This document shows, piece after piece, positions 53,041 through 62,313 of a stretch of DNA of 64,000 bases (the first letter of the stretch is position 1; each line of letters starts with the position of its first letter). The DNA lies in contig CBDCFM010000018.1 of assembly GCA_965216035.1 (NCBI GenBank), forward strand, positions 1 to 64,000, written 5' to 3'. A program made the position numbers and the translations under genes. The notes below the pieces were generated by a model that was not told the origin of the DNA, did not search any database, and saw only the letters and a program-made list of their open reading frames with translations. Source of the stretch: G963664115 sp965216035 (lineage in GTDB: Bacteria; Acidobacteriota; Terriglobia; 20CM-2-55-15).

Positions 53041-54117
53041 ATGGATTCAGCGCGTGTGCGAGTCGTTTGTGGGATGTCGGTACTTCTGGCTTCGCTCGGT
53101 GGGGCCCTTCTTCTCGAGAACGCCCAAGCTCGACCGAATCCACAAACAGCGTCGAACGAAACCGGCTATGCAGCGAAGAAACCTGTGATGGGCGGCTCCG
53201 GTCCGACTGCGGGTTGGGGAGCCATCAGTACTGTCGTCAAAGAGGCAATAAGCGCCTACGGTTGGGACGTCCAGCTTTGCCGCAGTTGCGCCGGCGCCGC
53301 GCGGGCAGCGCGCCTGGTTGCTGTGGCAGCGGTTCCGCCCAGACCCGGTCCCGATAGCAACGATCCGCCTCCCCCGAACGGACCGCTGGATTTTGGGGCG
53401 ACGGGCTCTCAGTTTCTCTGGTGGGCGTATCAGGGGACCCATGACTTCGCGGACGATCCCGAGGGGCCTCGGACCGAGCTCCGCCTGGTCGCCAATATCC
53501 AGACACCCAGTTACATCCTTGCGGCAGTGAAAGCGGACTCCGGAATCACAGACCTGGGTCAGGTCAAGGACAGCCCCTTACCCGTTCGCATTCACGTACA
53601 CTCCCAAAGCAGGAATTTTGCGCCGATGTTTCGGGACTATTGCGGTTTGACCGAAGCAGCGATGGAAGTCTTCGGAGGCCGGTTCGGAGGTATCGCAGAC
53701 GAGGACGATGCGCTCGACGTCATCATTGGTTTTGGATCTGCCTCCGGCGAGTACCTGAATTGGCGCGACGTCAACCAAAGGTTGGATCTCCGGTATCTGG
53801 AGTTGGCCCCAGAGCTTCGGACAAGATTGGTAGAGGATTTCGACTGGGAGGAGGGACCGATTCCCGTTGGCCTTTTTGGTGGCGTTGACCGGTCTGTTCC
53901 CACTGTGGTCCGGACGGGAACCGTGCTTTACGGCCGGGATGACATGCCTGACGATTTCGCCTACACCCTTGCCCGAGCCATGGACGAACATCAGCATCTC
54001 CTGCAGTGGGTCAATGTCAATTACTCATATAATCCGCACACGGTCTGGAAGGCTTTTGGCGTTCCTCTCCACCCTGGAGCCGCGCGCTACTATCGGGAAC
54101 GGGGATACATGCCATAG
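53041..54117 (+). CDS. TAXI-family TRAP solute-binding protein
   Basis: 358 residues from ATG 53041 (GGAGG eight bases upstream; a longer frame from 52984 lacks a ribosome site). A signal peptide ends AQARPNPQ. The start of the fold, VMGGSGPTAGWGAISTVVKE, resembles the Gly-rich TAXI motif, followed by LRLVANIQTPSYILAAVKAD and LGQVKDSPLPVRIHV. Two Cys in QLCRSCAGAARA form a CxxC that is not typical and could bind metal. No membrane TRAP genes lie next to it, so it is an orphan receptor. Divergent from the MerT-like gene. Confidence 0.82.
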   Translation: MDSARVRVVCGMSVLLASLGGALLLENAQARPNPQTASNETGYAAKKPVMGGSGPTAGWGAISTVVKEAISAYGWDVQLCRSCAGAARAARLVAVAAVPPRPGPDSNDPPPPNGPLDFGATGSQFLWWAYQGTHDFADDPEGPRTELRLVANIQTPSYILAAVKADSGITDLGQVKDSPLPVRIHVHSQSRNFAPMFRDYCGLTEAAMEVFGGRFGGIADEDDALDVIIGFGSASGEYLNWRDVNQRLDLRYLELAPELRTRLVEDFDWEEGPIPVGLFGGVDRSVPTVVRTGTVLYGRDDMPDDFAYTLARAMDEHQHLLQWVNVNYSYNPHTVWKAFGVPLHPGAARYYRERGYMP

Positions 54118-54186
54118 GATCCACCGCGTATCGCCTCGAGACGTGATGGCGCTTTCCGAACGCTTGGCATGGCGGCTGTGTTCATC

Positions 54187-54215
54187 TAGATGGAACCGAG
54201 TTAGATGGAACCGAG
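54187..54215 (+). repeat. 14-bp direct repeat
   Basis: TAGATGGAACCGAG occurs twice with one base between (54187-54200 and 54202-54215), just before the convergent ankyrin gene end. A simple tandem duplication. Confidence 0.6.
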
Positions 54216-54231
54216 CCACGATGCAAGCCGC

Positions 54232-56142
54232 CTACGGTCGGTCGGGCAGGGTAAAGAGCAATGCCATCGATGCCCAGCTTGAACCCGCGTCTGAAATCCA
54301 CTGGTGCGTGCCATGCGGAAAGCCGCTCTCGAAGTATGGCTGGATGGGGATGGTGCGTGCGGGCACAAACCACGATCCGTCCGCGAGCTGATTTCCCAAG
54401 AGCCACTGCACCCCCTGTTGATATGCTGGATCTGTCGTAGGCACGTTCCCGGAGACATGTAAGGCATACAGAGCTTCGCCTGTGGCATAGGCGTCACCGG
54501 CAATCACGGGTAGCTGGCTCCAACTCCCGTCCTGATTCTGAGCGGTCTTCAGTGCTTCAACGAACGGCGCGATTTCATCCGCAGTGGCGCCGGCGGCGGC
54601 CAGCCCACTGAGTTGCATGGATTGTTCTTCCCCCGAGTACGCCTCGGCTGCGAGAAGCCATTGTTTAGCCTGGTCAAACTGCATTTCGAACTCTTCACGC
54701 CGTCCGGGGATGGGGTACAGGCGCATGGCGCCGAGGACCAACGCGGTCGTGGCGACAGGGCTGTATTCGAGTGGAGGTCTGTAGCTGGTTGTATGCTTCC
54801 ATGAGCCGTCGGGGTATTGGTGAAGCGCTAGGAAGTGCACATGGGCGTCCGTCAACGCATCGGCCTCATAGCCGGCCGCTGCCATGCCCATTAGCGTGTA
54901 ACTGAGTGTGACCGCGGCGCCACCAATGGAGGATCCCAACCGCATGGACTCCAGGTACGGCCTCTCGGTTGCCACAGCGAAACCCAGTTCCTTCTCGGCC
55001 TGATCCTCATTGACGAGGAAACCCTTCTTACGGGCCAGGGCCACCGTCATTGCGGGGAGCGAATTGTTGTGGCAACTCACACATCCGCGATTGTTGTAGA
55101 CGGCCTGCCCGCTTGTTTCAATTTGAGGGAGAATTCTTTCAACCCCCGCTCGGGCAGATGGTGAGCCCACAGGTTGGGGCCAGGGGGCGTCGGTTACCTC
55201 TGTTGCGCCAGCCGATTTCAGAAGCTCCAGCGCGGCGGAGGCGCCCATGCGTGCGGCAAGCTGATATGCCGTTTCACCCCGGTCATTCGTGGTGTTCGGA
55301 TCCACGCCTTCTGCGAGTAGCCACTGGACCATCCCATCGCGTGACTCCGGAGATTCAAACGAAAGCACCGCCTGCATCAGGGGAGTAAAACCCTCGCGGT
55401 CCTCAACGTCAAGGGGCGCTCCGTGAGCCCGCAGAAGTTGTGACATTTCGGGCATCGCTCTCTTGGCCGTCTCCGACAGCAGGCCTTGTCTGCCACGACG
55501 GATTCCGGTGGCGGCACCGCCTTTTTCCAGAAGCAGACGCACACATGCTTCACATCGCGCACCCAAGGCCGCGAAGAGCGGCGCACTGTCGGAGCCGCCG
55601 GGGCTGACACCGATACCGAACAGAAATTGCATCGCCTCGAGATCGCCCTTTTGTGCCGCTGACGCCATCATCGCCTCGTGACTCTCCGCGCCTCGGGCCG
55701 CCAGAAGCTTTAAGACCGGCGTGGAGCCGAAAGTTTTCACCGCGACGTTCATCGCGGTGGCACCACGCTGGTTCATCGCGTCCACGTCCGCGCCTCGAGC
55801 CAGCAGGAGACGGGTCTTTGCCAATTCGGTAGCGGCGTACATCAGTGGGGTTGAATCGAACTCGTTTGTCGCGTTTACGTTGGCTCCGCTATCGATCAAA
55901 AGCCTCAACATCCTGACGTCGGATTCGATCAGCGCATGCATCAAAGCCGTGGTTCCCTCGCTGTCTGCAGTATTTACGTCCGCGCCGGCCCGCAGCAATT
56001 CCTGAACCTCGGAGTGGTCCCCGTTTCGTATCGCGACCAACAGTTCCGTCTCCGCCTGTTCGGGGATTTCGGGTGAACCGGTAGCGAGTAGCATGGTACC
56101 GACTACAAGAAGGGATAGGACGGCCGGGGGGTAATGTTTCAT
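54232..56142 (-). CDS. ankyrin repeat, CxxCH and alpha/alpha-toroid fusion protein
   Basis: 636 residues with a signal peptide (LSLLVVGTMLLATG). Residues about 35-325 are ankyrin repeats (for example LLRAGADVNTADSEGTTALM, LLIDSGANVNATNEFDSTPL). Then a heme-type site RGCVSCHNNSLPAM (CxxCH, about 350). The C-terminal 250 residues resemble the squalene-cyclase/prenyltransferase toroid: DAHVHFLALHQYPDGSW, ALKTAQNQDGSWSQLP, WLLGNQLADGSW. The QxxDGSW pattern repeats three times. A periplasmic scaffold that senses or holds heme is plausible. The acidic catalytic motif of squalene cyclases is not seen. Confidence 0.87.
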   Translation of the reverse strand: MKHYPPAVLSLLVVGTMLLATGSPEIPEQAETELLVAIRNGDHSEVQELLRAGADVNTADSEGTTALMHALIESDVRMLRLLIDSGANVNATNEFDSTPLMYAATELAKTRLLLARGADVDAMNQRGATAMNVAVKTFGSTPVLKLLAARGAESHEAMMASAAQKGDLEAMQFLFGIGVSPGGSDSAPLFAALGARCEACVRLLLEKGGAATGIRRGRQGLLSETAKRAMPEMSQLLRAHGAPLDVEDREGFTPLMQAVLSFESPESRDGMVQWLLAEGVDPNTTNDRGETAYQLAARMGASAALELLKSAGATEVTDAPWPQPVGSPSARAGVERILPQIETSGQAVYNNRGCVSCHNNSLPAMTVALARKKGFLVNEDQAEKELGFAVATERPYLESMRLGSSIGGAAVTLSYTLMGMAAAGYEADALTDAHVHFLALHQYPDGSWKHTTSYRPPLEYSPVATTALVLGAMRLYPIPGRREEFEMQFDQAKQWLLAAEAYSGEEQSMQLSGLAAAGATADEIAPFVEALKTAQNQDGSWSQLPVIAGDAYATGEALYALHVSGNVPTTDPAYQQGVQWLLGNQLADGSWFVPARTIPIQPYFESGFPHGTHQWISDAGSSWASMALLFTLPDRP

Positions 56143-56359
56143 TGCCGATTCACCTTTGCGTGGGTTTTCGGATGTGTCCGTTGACGTGGCTGACGTGGAG
56201 GAGGCCAGGGGCCCGATATCCGTGAGTTTCGTGCATGACTTTCATGCCCGACTTTCGTGGCGCACACACCGGGTGTGCGGCGTCCGGTGTGTGCGCTCGC
56301 GTGATCCCTACTTCGGGAGCGTTACGAGTCAAGTACGCACGTGCCAGGGTCCGCGGGCC

Positions 56360-57691
56360 CTATGGGAAACGGGCATTGATCCAGCTCGCAGTGAAATCGA
56401 ATAGATTCTTCACCGAGTTTTCGTAAGGCCCCCCTTCGCATCTTCCGCACGGCGAATACCCGTGTGTGGCCCCTTCGATAAAGACCAGCTCCTTGTCGGC
56501 GCTCTTCGCGATGTCATAGAAGTATTCGCTGTCGGTGACAAAATAGTGGCCTTGCATGCCTGTCACAAGCAATGGAACGGTGATGGTCCCCAGCGCACAC
56601 GGGACCGAGTTGTTGCTCGTGCACCAGTCGATCTGGCTGTAGTCCAGCGAATCGGTGGATCGTATCGCGTTAGCACTCAAAAAGGACCGGACCGTCAGGA
56701 CCCGGGTGCCGCCGCCATTGAACGAAGTGTTGCCGAATGTTCCGTTCATTTGCGCGCGGGTCGTGTCCGGCGGCCGAATGCCGCGGACGACCTCGGTGAC
56801 GATCGTTCCGTCATCTTTCAACAGCCGTTGAGGGCCCTTCGTGCAGCAGAGGATGGTGGTGTCCATCGAAAAGAGATTCGTGGACCGGTCATTTCCTCTG
56901 GGAATAACGAAAGCATCGTTGTCCGGGTAAATCCATTTACCCTGTTCCATCGAATCCCGAATGAGCAGGGCGCGGTCAATCCACCGATTCATCCGTTGCG
57001 ACTGCGCTCGGCTGTAGCGGGCAGCGAACTCTTCGGAGTAGTGCGATGCACCGTTGGGATTGTAGCCGTTCGCAGGACTGAACGGATCAAGAGTAGGATC
57101 CACCAGATCCGGTCGCTCTTCGTTGAACATTGACGGGTTGATCGCTCGCAGCATGTTCGAAGCGTTGGACGGGTGGGCATCCATCAAAAGCAGGCCATCT
57201 GCCGGTGGCAGTCCCTCCAGGTTGTCGTCGCATTGCGACAATTTGTTCGGCCCCTGGCAAAAGGAGGGGCCCGCTTCGGCCACTGCCTGATAAAAGGACG
57301 TTGTCGCGCCCCCGCCGCTGTGGCCGAATAGAAGGACTGTGGCCACGCCGCGCTGCTTCAGGTATTCCACCCCCGCCTTCAGATCCAGGGCGATTTCTTC
57401 GAATTCCACCATGGCCTCGTTGTTCTCAAACCGAGTGTTCAGGCATAGAACGGCGAAGCCGCGGCGGGAAAGCTCCGTGCATTCGGGGGCGGTAAATTTG
57501 TTTCCCGTGCGATGGACTGTCAGCACGCCCACCTGCGGCGACGGGTTGTCGTCTGGGAGGTAGAGCATGGCCTTGGCGCGCTCGGGCAGAGGGACAAAAA
57601 CCGGATTACTCTGGGCTATCGCGGTCGAGACTCCGAATGCAAAGACGACGCCTAGACTCCAAGCGGCCCGTAACCATATTGCTGCTCTCAT
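56360..57691 (-). CDS. secreted alpha/beta hydrolase
   Basis: 443 residues from ATG 57691 (GGAG ten bases upstream; an upstream frame to 57793 has no signal character). The signal peptide ends STAIAQSN. The nucleophile elbow is LLFGHSGGGATT (Ser), preceded by VGVLTVHRTGNKF and GFAVLCLNTRF; a late His occurs in EGATHGYSPC. CxxC and isolated Cys residues (ILCCTKG, CGRCEGG) may form disulfides. Likely esterase or acyl hydrolase, substrate unknown. Confidence 0.85.
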   Translation of the reverse strand: MRAAIWLRAAWSLGVVFAFGVSTAIAQSNPVFVPLPERAKAMLYLPDDNPSPQVGVLTVHRTGNKFTAPECTELSRRGFAVLCLNTRFENNEAMVEFEEIALDLKAGVEYLKQRGVATVLLFGHSGGGATTSFYQAVAEAGPSFCQGPNKLSQCDDNLEGLPPADGLLLMDAHPSNASNMLRAINPSMFNEERPDLVDPTLDPFSPANGYNPNGASHYSEEFAARYSRAQSQRMNRWIDRALLIRDSMEQGKWIYPDNDAFVIPRGNDRSTNLFSMDTTILCCTKGPQRLLKDDGTIVTEVVRGIRPPDTTRAQMNGTFGNTSFNGGGTRVLTVRSFLSANAIRSTDSLDYSQIDWCTSNNSVPCALGTITVPLLVTGMQGHYFVTDSEYFYDIAKSADKELVFIEGATHGYSPCGRCEGGPYENSVKNLFDFTASWINARFP

Positions 57692-58255
57692 ATGCGAATC
57701 TCCTTTTCTTGATTCTCCTGATCCGCCATCCGTAGGGTGAACAACGCGGGACGAAACCCGTCCATGGCTTGTCACCGGGCCGGGGCTCTGCACCCCGCGT
57801 CGGGATGCCGCTCTGTGGCATGTTTCGGGCGGGTCGGATCGGCGCGCAAATTATACCTCATCCCTGCTGCTGCCGTGGGTAGGCCAATCATTCTGCATCC
57901 GCGTCATCCCGACAGGTCCCATGCATGTGGCGGGAGAATTCTTTGCTCCCGATTCATTACCAGAACGTTAGAACTCTGTTTGTGAAGGATATCGCGATCT
58001 CCGGATGTCTGACGGGAAGCTCAAGAATGCAGCCGCTGGCGGGATAAATCAGAGGTTGCTTGACTGATGACGCGGACCGCTATCGAGCGTGTCAGCTATG
58101 GGAGGGACTGGCTTCTACCGAGAAGCACCGAAATGCTATCTGGACGCACCGCTTCCAATTGGGCCGTTCGTTTCCAAATCCATCGTACTCCCAGTATTGA
58201 GATCCGGGCCACACAAGGGCAAGCCCTCGTGTGGCCTGGAATGCAGTCCGCCGTA
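57692..58255. other. intergenic region with a strong palindrome
   Basis: No gene accepted. At 58207-58236 there is a 14-bp palindrome (GGCCACACAAGGGC and GCCCTCGTGTGGCC; 13 of 14 pair) with a 2-base loop, 20 bp beyond the stop of the Oar-like receptor on the minus strand; it probably ends that transcript. The rest is featureless. Confidence 0.5.
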
Positions 58256-61200
58256 TTAGAAGTAATACTTCAAGGCGAACTGTAGGATCCTCGGATCCAG
58301 CGCGGTGCGGATCTTGCCAAACCGGGATGAACTCCAGTCTGTATTGATCGCCCCCGTCCGGAAACTGTTCAACACGTTATAGGCTTCGGCTCGAAACTCC
58401 AAAGTCTGGTTTTCGCGGATGTTGAAGGTCCGCGCCAGGGACACATCGAACTGAAACCAAGTCGGGAGGTCCAGCACGTCGCGGCCGCTGTTCCCGTAGG
58501 TGCCTGCCTCCGGCTGCCCAAACGCATCCGGATTCAGGTACTGCGTTCCGGGATCGCCCGAGGTGTCGAGGTAGACGTTTTCCAATATCTGATTCGGGCG
58601 CTGGTTGGACGCATCGCACAGGCAACGGTCCACACCCGGCTCAGCCGCGGCCCGGGAGCTGCTAACGCGTCCAAGGGTGACGGTTCTTTGTCCAGAGGAC
58701 TGGTTCGACCGAATTGCATTCGAGTGGTCGGAGGTCACCCGGTAAATTGGGGAGAGGCTCCACCCGCCGGCCACCAGGTTCAGTGTGCGATCGGCAAATT
58801 CCGGAGTCGAGAACACCCCAAACAAATTGAAGGCGTTCCGCTGGTCCATTCTGCAATTGCCCCGGTCGTGCGCCCGATTGCTCGGATCTAAATACGCGTG
58901 GTCGGCACTGGAGCCATAGCCGGCATTACCGCGGCCCAGATAATCCCCAATGCAGCGGGACCAGGTGTAGTTTGCGTTCAGGTTGATACCCTGGGCGGCC
59001 CGGCGCTCTACGGAAACGATCATCCCGTGGTAGTTCTGCGTCCCGCCGTTGTCCCGCATCGCCAGCCTTCCAAATTCATCTTCGAAATCGGGCCTCAAGA
59101 AGGTCAACCGGCGGCGCGTCTGCGTATTGAAAACAGTCGAACACTCGCTGCCTGGATCGACCGTGTAGTGCGTCACCGCCCCATTCAAGAAGCAGTTGCC
59201 GCTGGCATCGCCGAGGCCAGGAATGAACAGGGACTGATTCAGTGACTGCGTTGCCTGCGTATGGAACATCAAGGTTCCTACATAGCTCACCGACACGAGC
59301 GTCCCCTGTGTTACTTCTCTTTGCACGCTCAAGTTTAGTGCTTGACTGTAAGTCGGAGTGAGATCCGCTTTCTCCGGCATGATCTCGGCGCGCGCAGGAA
59401 ACACCATGTCCGTGTTCAATGCCCTCGGGTGGGGATTCCCGCCGGGGAACCCGAGCCACGGGTCAGCTATACCTCCCACGACATTGTTGTTAGTGGCGGA
59501 TCCACCGTGGGGTGCCATGCTGGTCTGGGTGCCCAGCCGCGCATTTCCCGGGTAGTTGAGAAAACTGAGCCCATAGGACGCGCGCACCGAGGTGCGGCCG
59601 TCACCCGTGACATCCCACGCCAGACCCACGCGAGGCGCCCACCCATTCCAATACGGGTTCCAGAGGTTCCCCATCGGTTTGTCCAGATTCTCGTTCCAAC
59701 TCTGCTCAAATTGCGGGTCTCCAGCGAAGAGCAGTCCCGGAGGCGCATTGACGAACACCTGGCTTCTGATTCCCTGCGTGAAGTTTTCTTCATTATAGTT
59801 GACAACATAGGGGACCGGCCGCTGGACGTCGATATGCGGCAGTATGGGCTCCCAGCGCAGGCCGGCGCTGAGCGTGAGGTTTGGCGTCGCCTGCCAGGTG
59901 TCCTGGGCATAGAACGAAATGAAATTCTGCCTGAGGTAGGCAAAGTGCCCAGTGACCTGATTCATTCGAGTCGGTTTTCCCAAAAGAAAATCGCCCAACC
60001 CTCTCCCGGTAAAGGTCCCGGTGAATCGGAACTGGGGCACACGGCCGCTCCCGGAAACAAAGACCTGCCGCGAGTGGCCCACCATGCCACCGAACCCAAA
60101 CTGATGGTTTCCACGCACCATGGTCACATCGTCGGCTAATTGATAGAGTTGCGTCCCAACATCGCGATCACTGCCAAAACTGAGGTCAAACCCACTGGTG
60201 ATACCGATGCCCACATTCTTGGGGGAGTAACCGTCGTAGACGTTGGAGCCCAACTCGCTCATACTGAAAAGCTGCTCGTGTGCCGAAAACCTCTTGACCC
60301 TCGTAAACGACAAACGAAGCGAATTGACGGTCTCTTGATTGAGCAGATAGGTGCTCCCGGTAGTGAACGCATAGGATTGGGCGTCCGATATTGTGTCTGC
60401 AGTAAATACATTGTCCGGGTTGAACGACTGCGGGAAATCGTAAGCGGTATACAGATAGCGTCCAAACAGCGAGTGCTGGTCGCTGGCCTGGTAGTCCATC
60501 TTGCCCATGTATTGGGTCCTGTTCTCCTTATTCGGCGAACCGAACGTTATTTCCCCGCACTCATCGAAACCAGAGGACGGAAGGCGGGCGACGAGGGCGA
60601 GTGCGATCGGGTCGAACAACGCCGGATCGATCTTGTTGTCCACAAAGCCACCTTTCATTGTGATCGGCTTGGCGTTGCAAGCCGGACCGGCGTGGGTCGT
60701 AAAATCACCCGCGAGCATCTTCGGTGTGGGAATGATTTCCCGCTCGTTCCCTGCATCCTCGCGGATCGTTGTGCCCTGGTACCCGGCGAAGAAAAACAGT
60801 TTGTTCTCGATGATCGGCCCGCCAATCGTCCCGCCGAACTGATTCCGCTTCAAGGTGCTGTTGGTTCTCGAAAAGTAGTGCCGAGCGTTGAACAGGTCAT
60901 TGCGGTGAAATTCGAACAGATTGCCGTGAAACTGATTCGTCCCCGACGAGGTCACCGCGGCTATCTGGGCTCCGCGTCCCTCTGACGCCTGCTGGCCGCC
61001 AATTCCCGTCCGGAACTCCGACAGGGCATCGGGAAATGGAAGCGGCAGCGCCACGCCATCATACGAATCGATATGGCGAATGCCGTCCAGCTTGGTTTCG
61101 GTTGCCGTGACCATTTGGCCGGCGGTCGAGATGCTCACCCGGTCAGAGCTAAAACTAATGCCACCCTCCTGATGGGCTTGCACGGCTCCGCCCTGAAGCA

Positions 61201-61669
61201 CCAGCAACTCTTGAACGTTGCGCCCGTTGAGCGGCAGCGCCACGATCCGTTCCGTTGCCATCACCTGGCCGACGCTCAGGCTGCGCGTCTCCACCAGGGC
61301 CGTATTGGCCGTAACTTCAATTGTCTGGGTCACCTGGCCAACCTGAAGTTCAACGTCCAGCGTTGCATTGCTACCCACTTGCAGGACGATTCCAGTCTGC
61401 ACAAATGTCTGGAATCCCGGCAAGGCCGCCTCCAGCCGGTAGGGACCTAACGGCAGATTCGGCAGCACGTAAGTTCCGGTTTCATTGGTCAACGCCACCC
61501 GGATGGCGCCTGTGGCGGTCTGCGTCGCGGTCACTTCCACGCCCGGCAGCAACGCTCCAGTCGTATCCGCGGCGGTGCCGCTAAGCTGGGCTGTGGCCTG
61601 CGCCCAAACACTGCCGCAGGTCATCACCGATAGCAGGAAGCCAATGAACAAATTTCTGAAAAAGTTCAT
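58256..61669 (-). CDS. Oar-like TonB-dependent receptor with carboxypeptidase-regulatory domain
   Basis: 1137 residues, ending FALKYYF (terminal Phe). A signal peptide (FLLSVMTCGSVWAQ) is followed by a CarboxypepD_reg domain (about 25-110: TGALLPGVEVTATQ, GTYVLPNLPLGPYRLEAALP), a plug (VETRSLSVGQVMATERIVAL, PLNGRNVQEL) and a barrel with Asn/Gly-rich extracellular loops. The GGTIGGPI and NRNDLFNARHYF-like (HRNDLFNARHYFSRTN) motifs match the Oar family of Acidobacteria. Role: outer-membrane uptake or adhesion, substrate unknown. No adjacent regulators. Confidence 0.92.
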   Translation of the reverse strand: MNFFRNLFIGFLLSVMTCGSVWAQATAQLSGTAADTTGALLPGVEVTATQTATGAIRVALTNETGTYVLPNLPLGPYRLEAALPGFQTFVQTGIVLQVGSNATLDVELQVGQVTQTIEVTANTALVETRSLSVGQVMATERIVALPLNGRNVQELLVLQGGAVQAHQEGGISFSSDRVSISTAGQMVTATETKLDGIRHIDSYDGVALPLPFPDALSEFRTGIGGQQASEGRGAQIAAVTSSGTNQFHGNLFEFHRNDLFNARHYFSRTNSTLKRNQFGGTIGGPIIENKLFFFAGYQGTTIREDAGNEREIIPTPKMLAGDFTTHAGPACNAKPITMKGGFVDNKIDPALFDPIALALVARLPSSGFDECGEITFGSPNKENRTQYMGKMDYQASDQHSLFGRYLYTAYDFPQSFNPDNVFTADTISDAQSYAFTTGSTYLLNQETVNSLRLSFTRVKRFSAHEQLFSMSELGSNVYDGYSPKNVGIGITSGFDLSFGSDRDVGTQLYQLADDVTMVRGNHQFGFGGMVGHSRQVFVSGSGRVPQFRFTGTFTGRGLGDFLLGKPTRMNQVTGHFAYLRQNFISFYAQDTWQATPNLTLSAGLRWEPILPHIDVQRPVPYVVNYNEENFTQGIRSQVFVNAPPGLLFAGDPQFEQSWNENLDKPMGNLWNPYWNGWAPRVGLAWDVTGDGRTSVRASYGLSFLNYPGNARLGTQTSMAPHGGSATNNNVVGGIADPWLGFPGGNPHPRALNTDMVFPARAEIMPEKADLTPTYSQALNLSVQREVTQGTLVSVSYVGTLMFHTQATQSLNQSLFIPGLGDASGNCFLNGAVTHYTVDPGSECSTVFNTQTRRRLTFLRPDFEDEFGRLAMRDNGGTQNYHGMIVSVERRAAQGINLNANYTWSRCIGDYLGRGNAGYGSSADHAYLDPSNRAHDRGNCRMDQRNAFNLFGVFSTPEFADRTLNLVAGGWSLSPIYRVTSDHSNAIRSNQSSGQRTVTLGRVSSSRAAAEPGVDRCLCDASNQRPNQILENVYLDTSGDPGTQYLNPDAFGQPEAGTYGNSGRDVLDLPTWFQFDVSLARTFNIRENQTLEFRAEAYNVLNSFRTGAINTDWSSSRFGKIRTALDPRILQFALKYYF

Positions 61670-62313
61670 ATTTGTCTCCTTTGTAATACTCCACTAATCA
61701 GAACCACTAACCATTCTAGACTACCGATTTCCGCTCACCGTAAGTAGCTCTCAGGGCACTCGCCTTAGCCCGGGTGAACAGGATACCCGCGTAGAGTTCC
61801 GGCGAACAGTATTATATTTTCATGGAACGGATACCGGAATTTGATAGAACAACTGATCGAGCGATGTCGGGGGCTGCCGCGGCCTCCCTGGCCGCGGAGA
61901 CGGTCTTCGGGAAGATCCAGAGAAATCCTGATCTCTGGATCCTCTCAGGTGAAGCTCAAATACGATTATTCTTGCAAGAAACAGTCAAACTTGGCCTAAT
62001 TTGACGACCCGAATCTCCATCGAAGTTTTCAGCTGCGTTCGCGGGAGCTTCAAACATCCGATCAGTCAAGCCAAATAATTTGACTTATTAGTTTGACAAA
62101 AGAGCCAGGAGACCCGAAAAAACGTGTATAATTGTGGAGAATTTATTGAGGGAAATATTGTCCATTAGTGTAAGCTAAGCCCGTCCACACACGCTCTAAT
62201 CTTGGACCATTCACCGTTGGTGGGTCTGTAGACGCCTAACAATTGGAACAAGATGTTCAGCTTGTCGTAGATGTCAGTCGTAGATGTCCAGTAATGAGGA
62301 GGAAGCTAAGACT
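61670..62313. other. divergent intergenic region with two hairpins
   Basis: It separates the Oar-like receptor (minus) from the DUF1549/1553 gene (plus). It holds an 8-bp palindrome (61877-61897, CCGCGGCC and GGCCGCGG, loop 5) and a perfect 10-bp one (61914-61941, GATCCAGAGA and TCTCTGGATC, loop 8). A TATAAT at 62127-62132 may serve the plus gene. A 60-codon frame at 61822-62004 has no family signature. Confidence 0.45.

Noticed and set aside
59342..60985. Plus-strand frames of 265 and 281 codons
   Set aside because: Antisense to the Oar-like receptor.
61822..62004. 60-codon plus-strand frame
   Set aside because: Crosses two hairpins, no ribosome site and no family resemblance.
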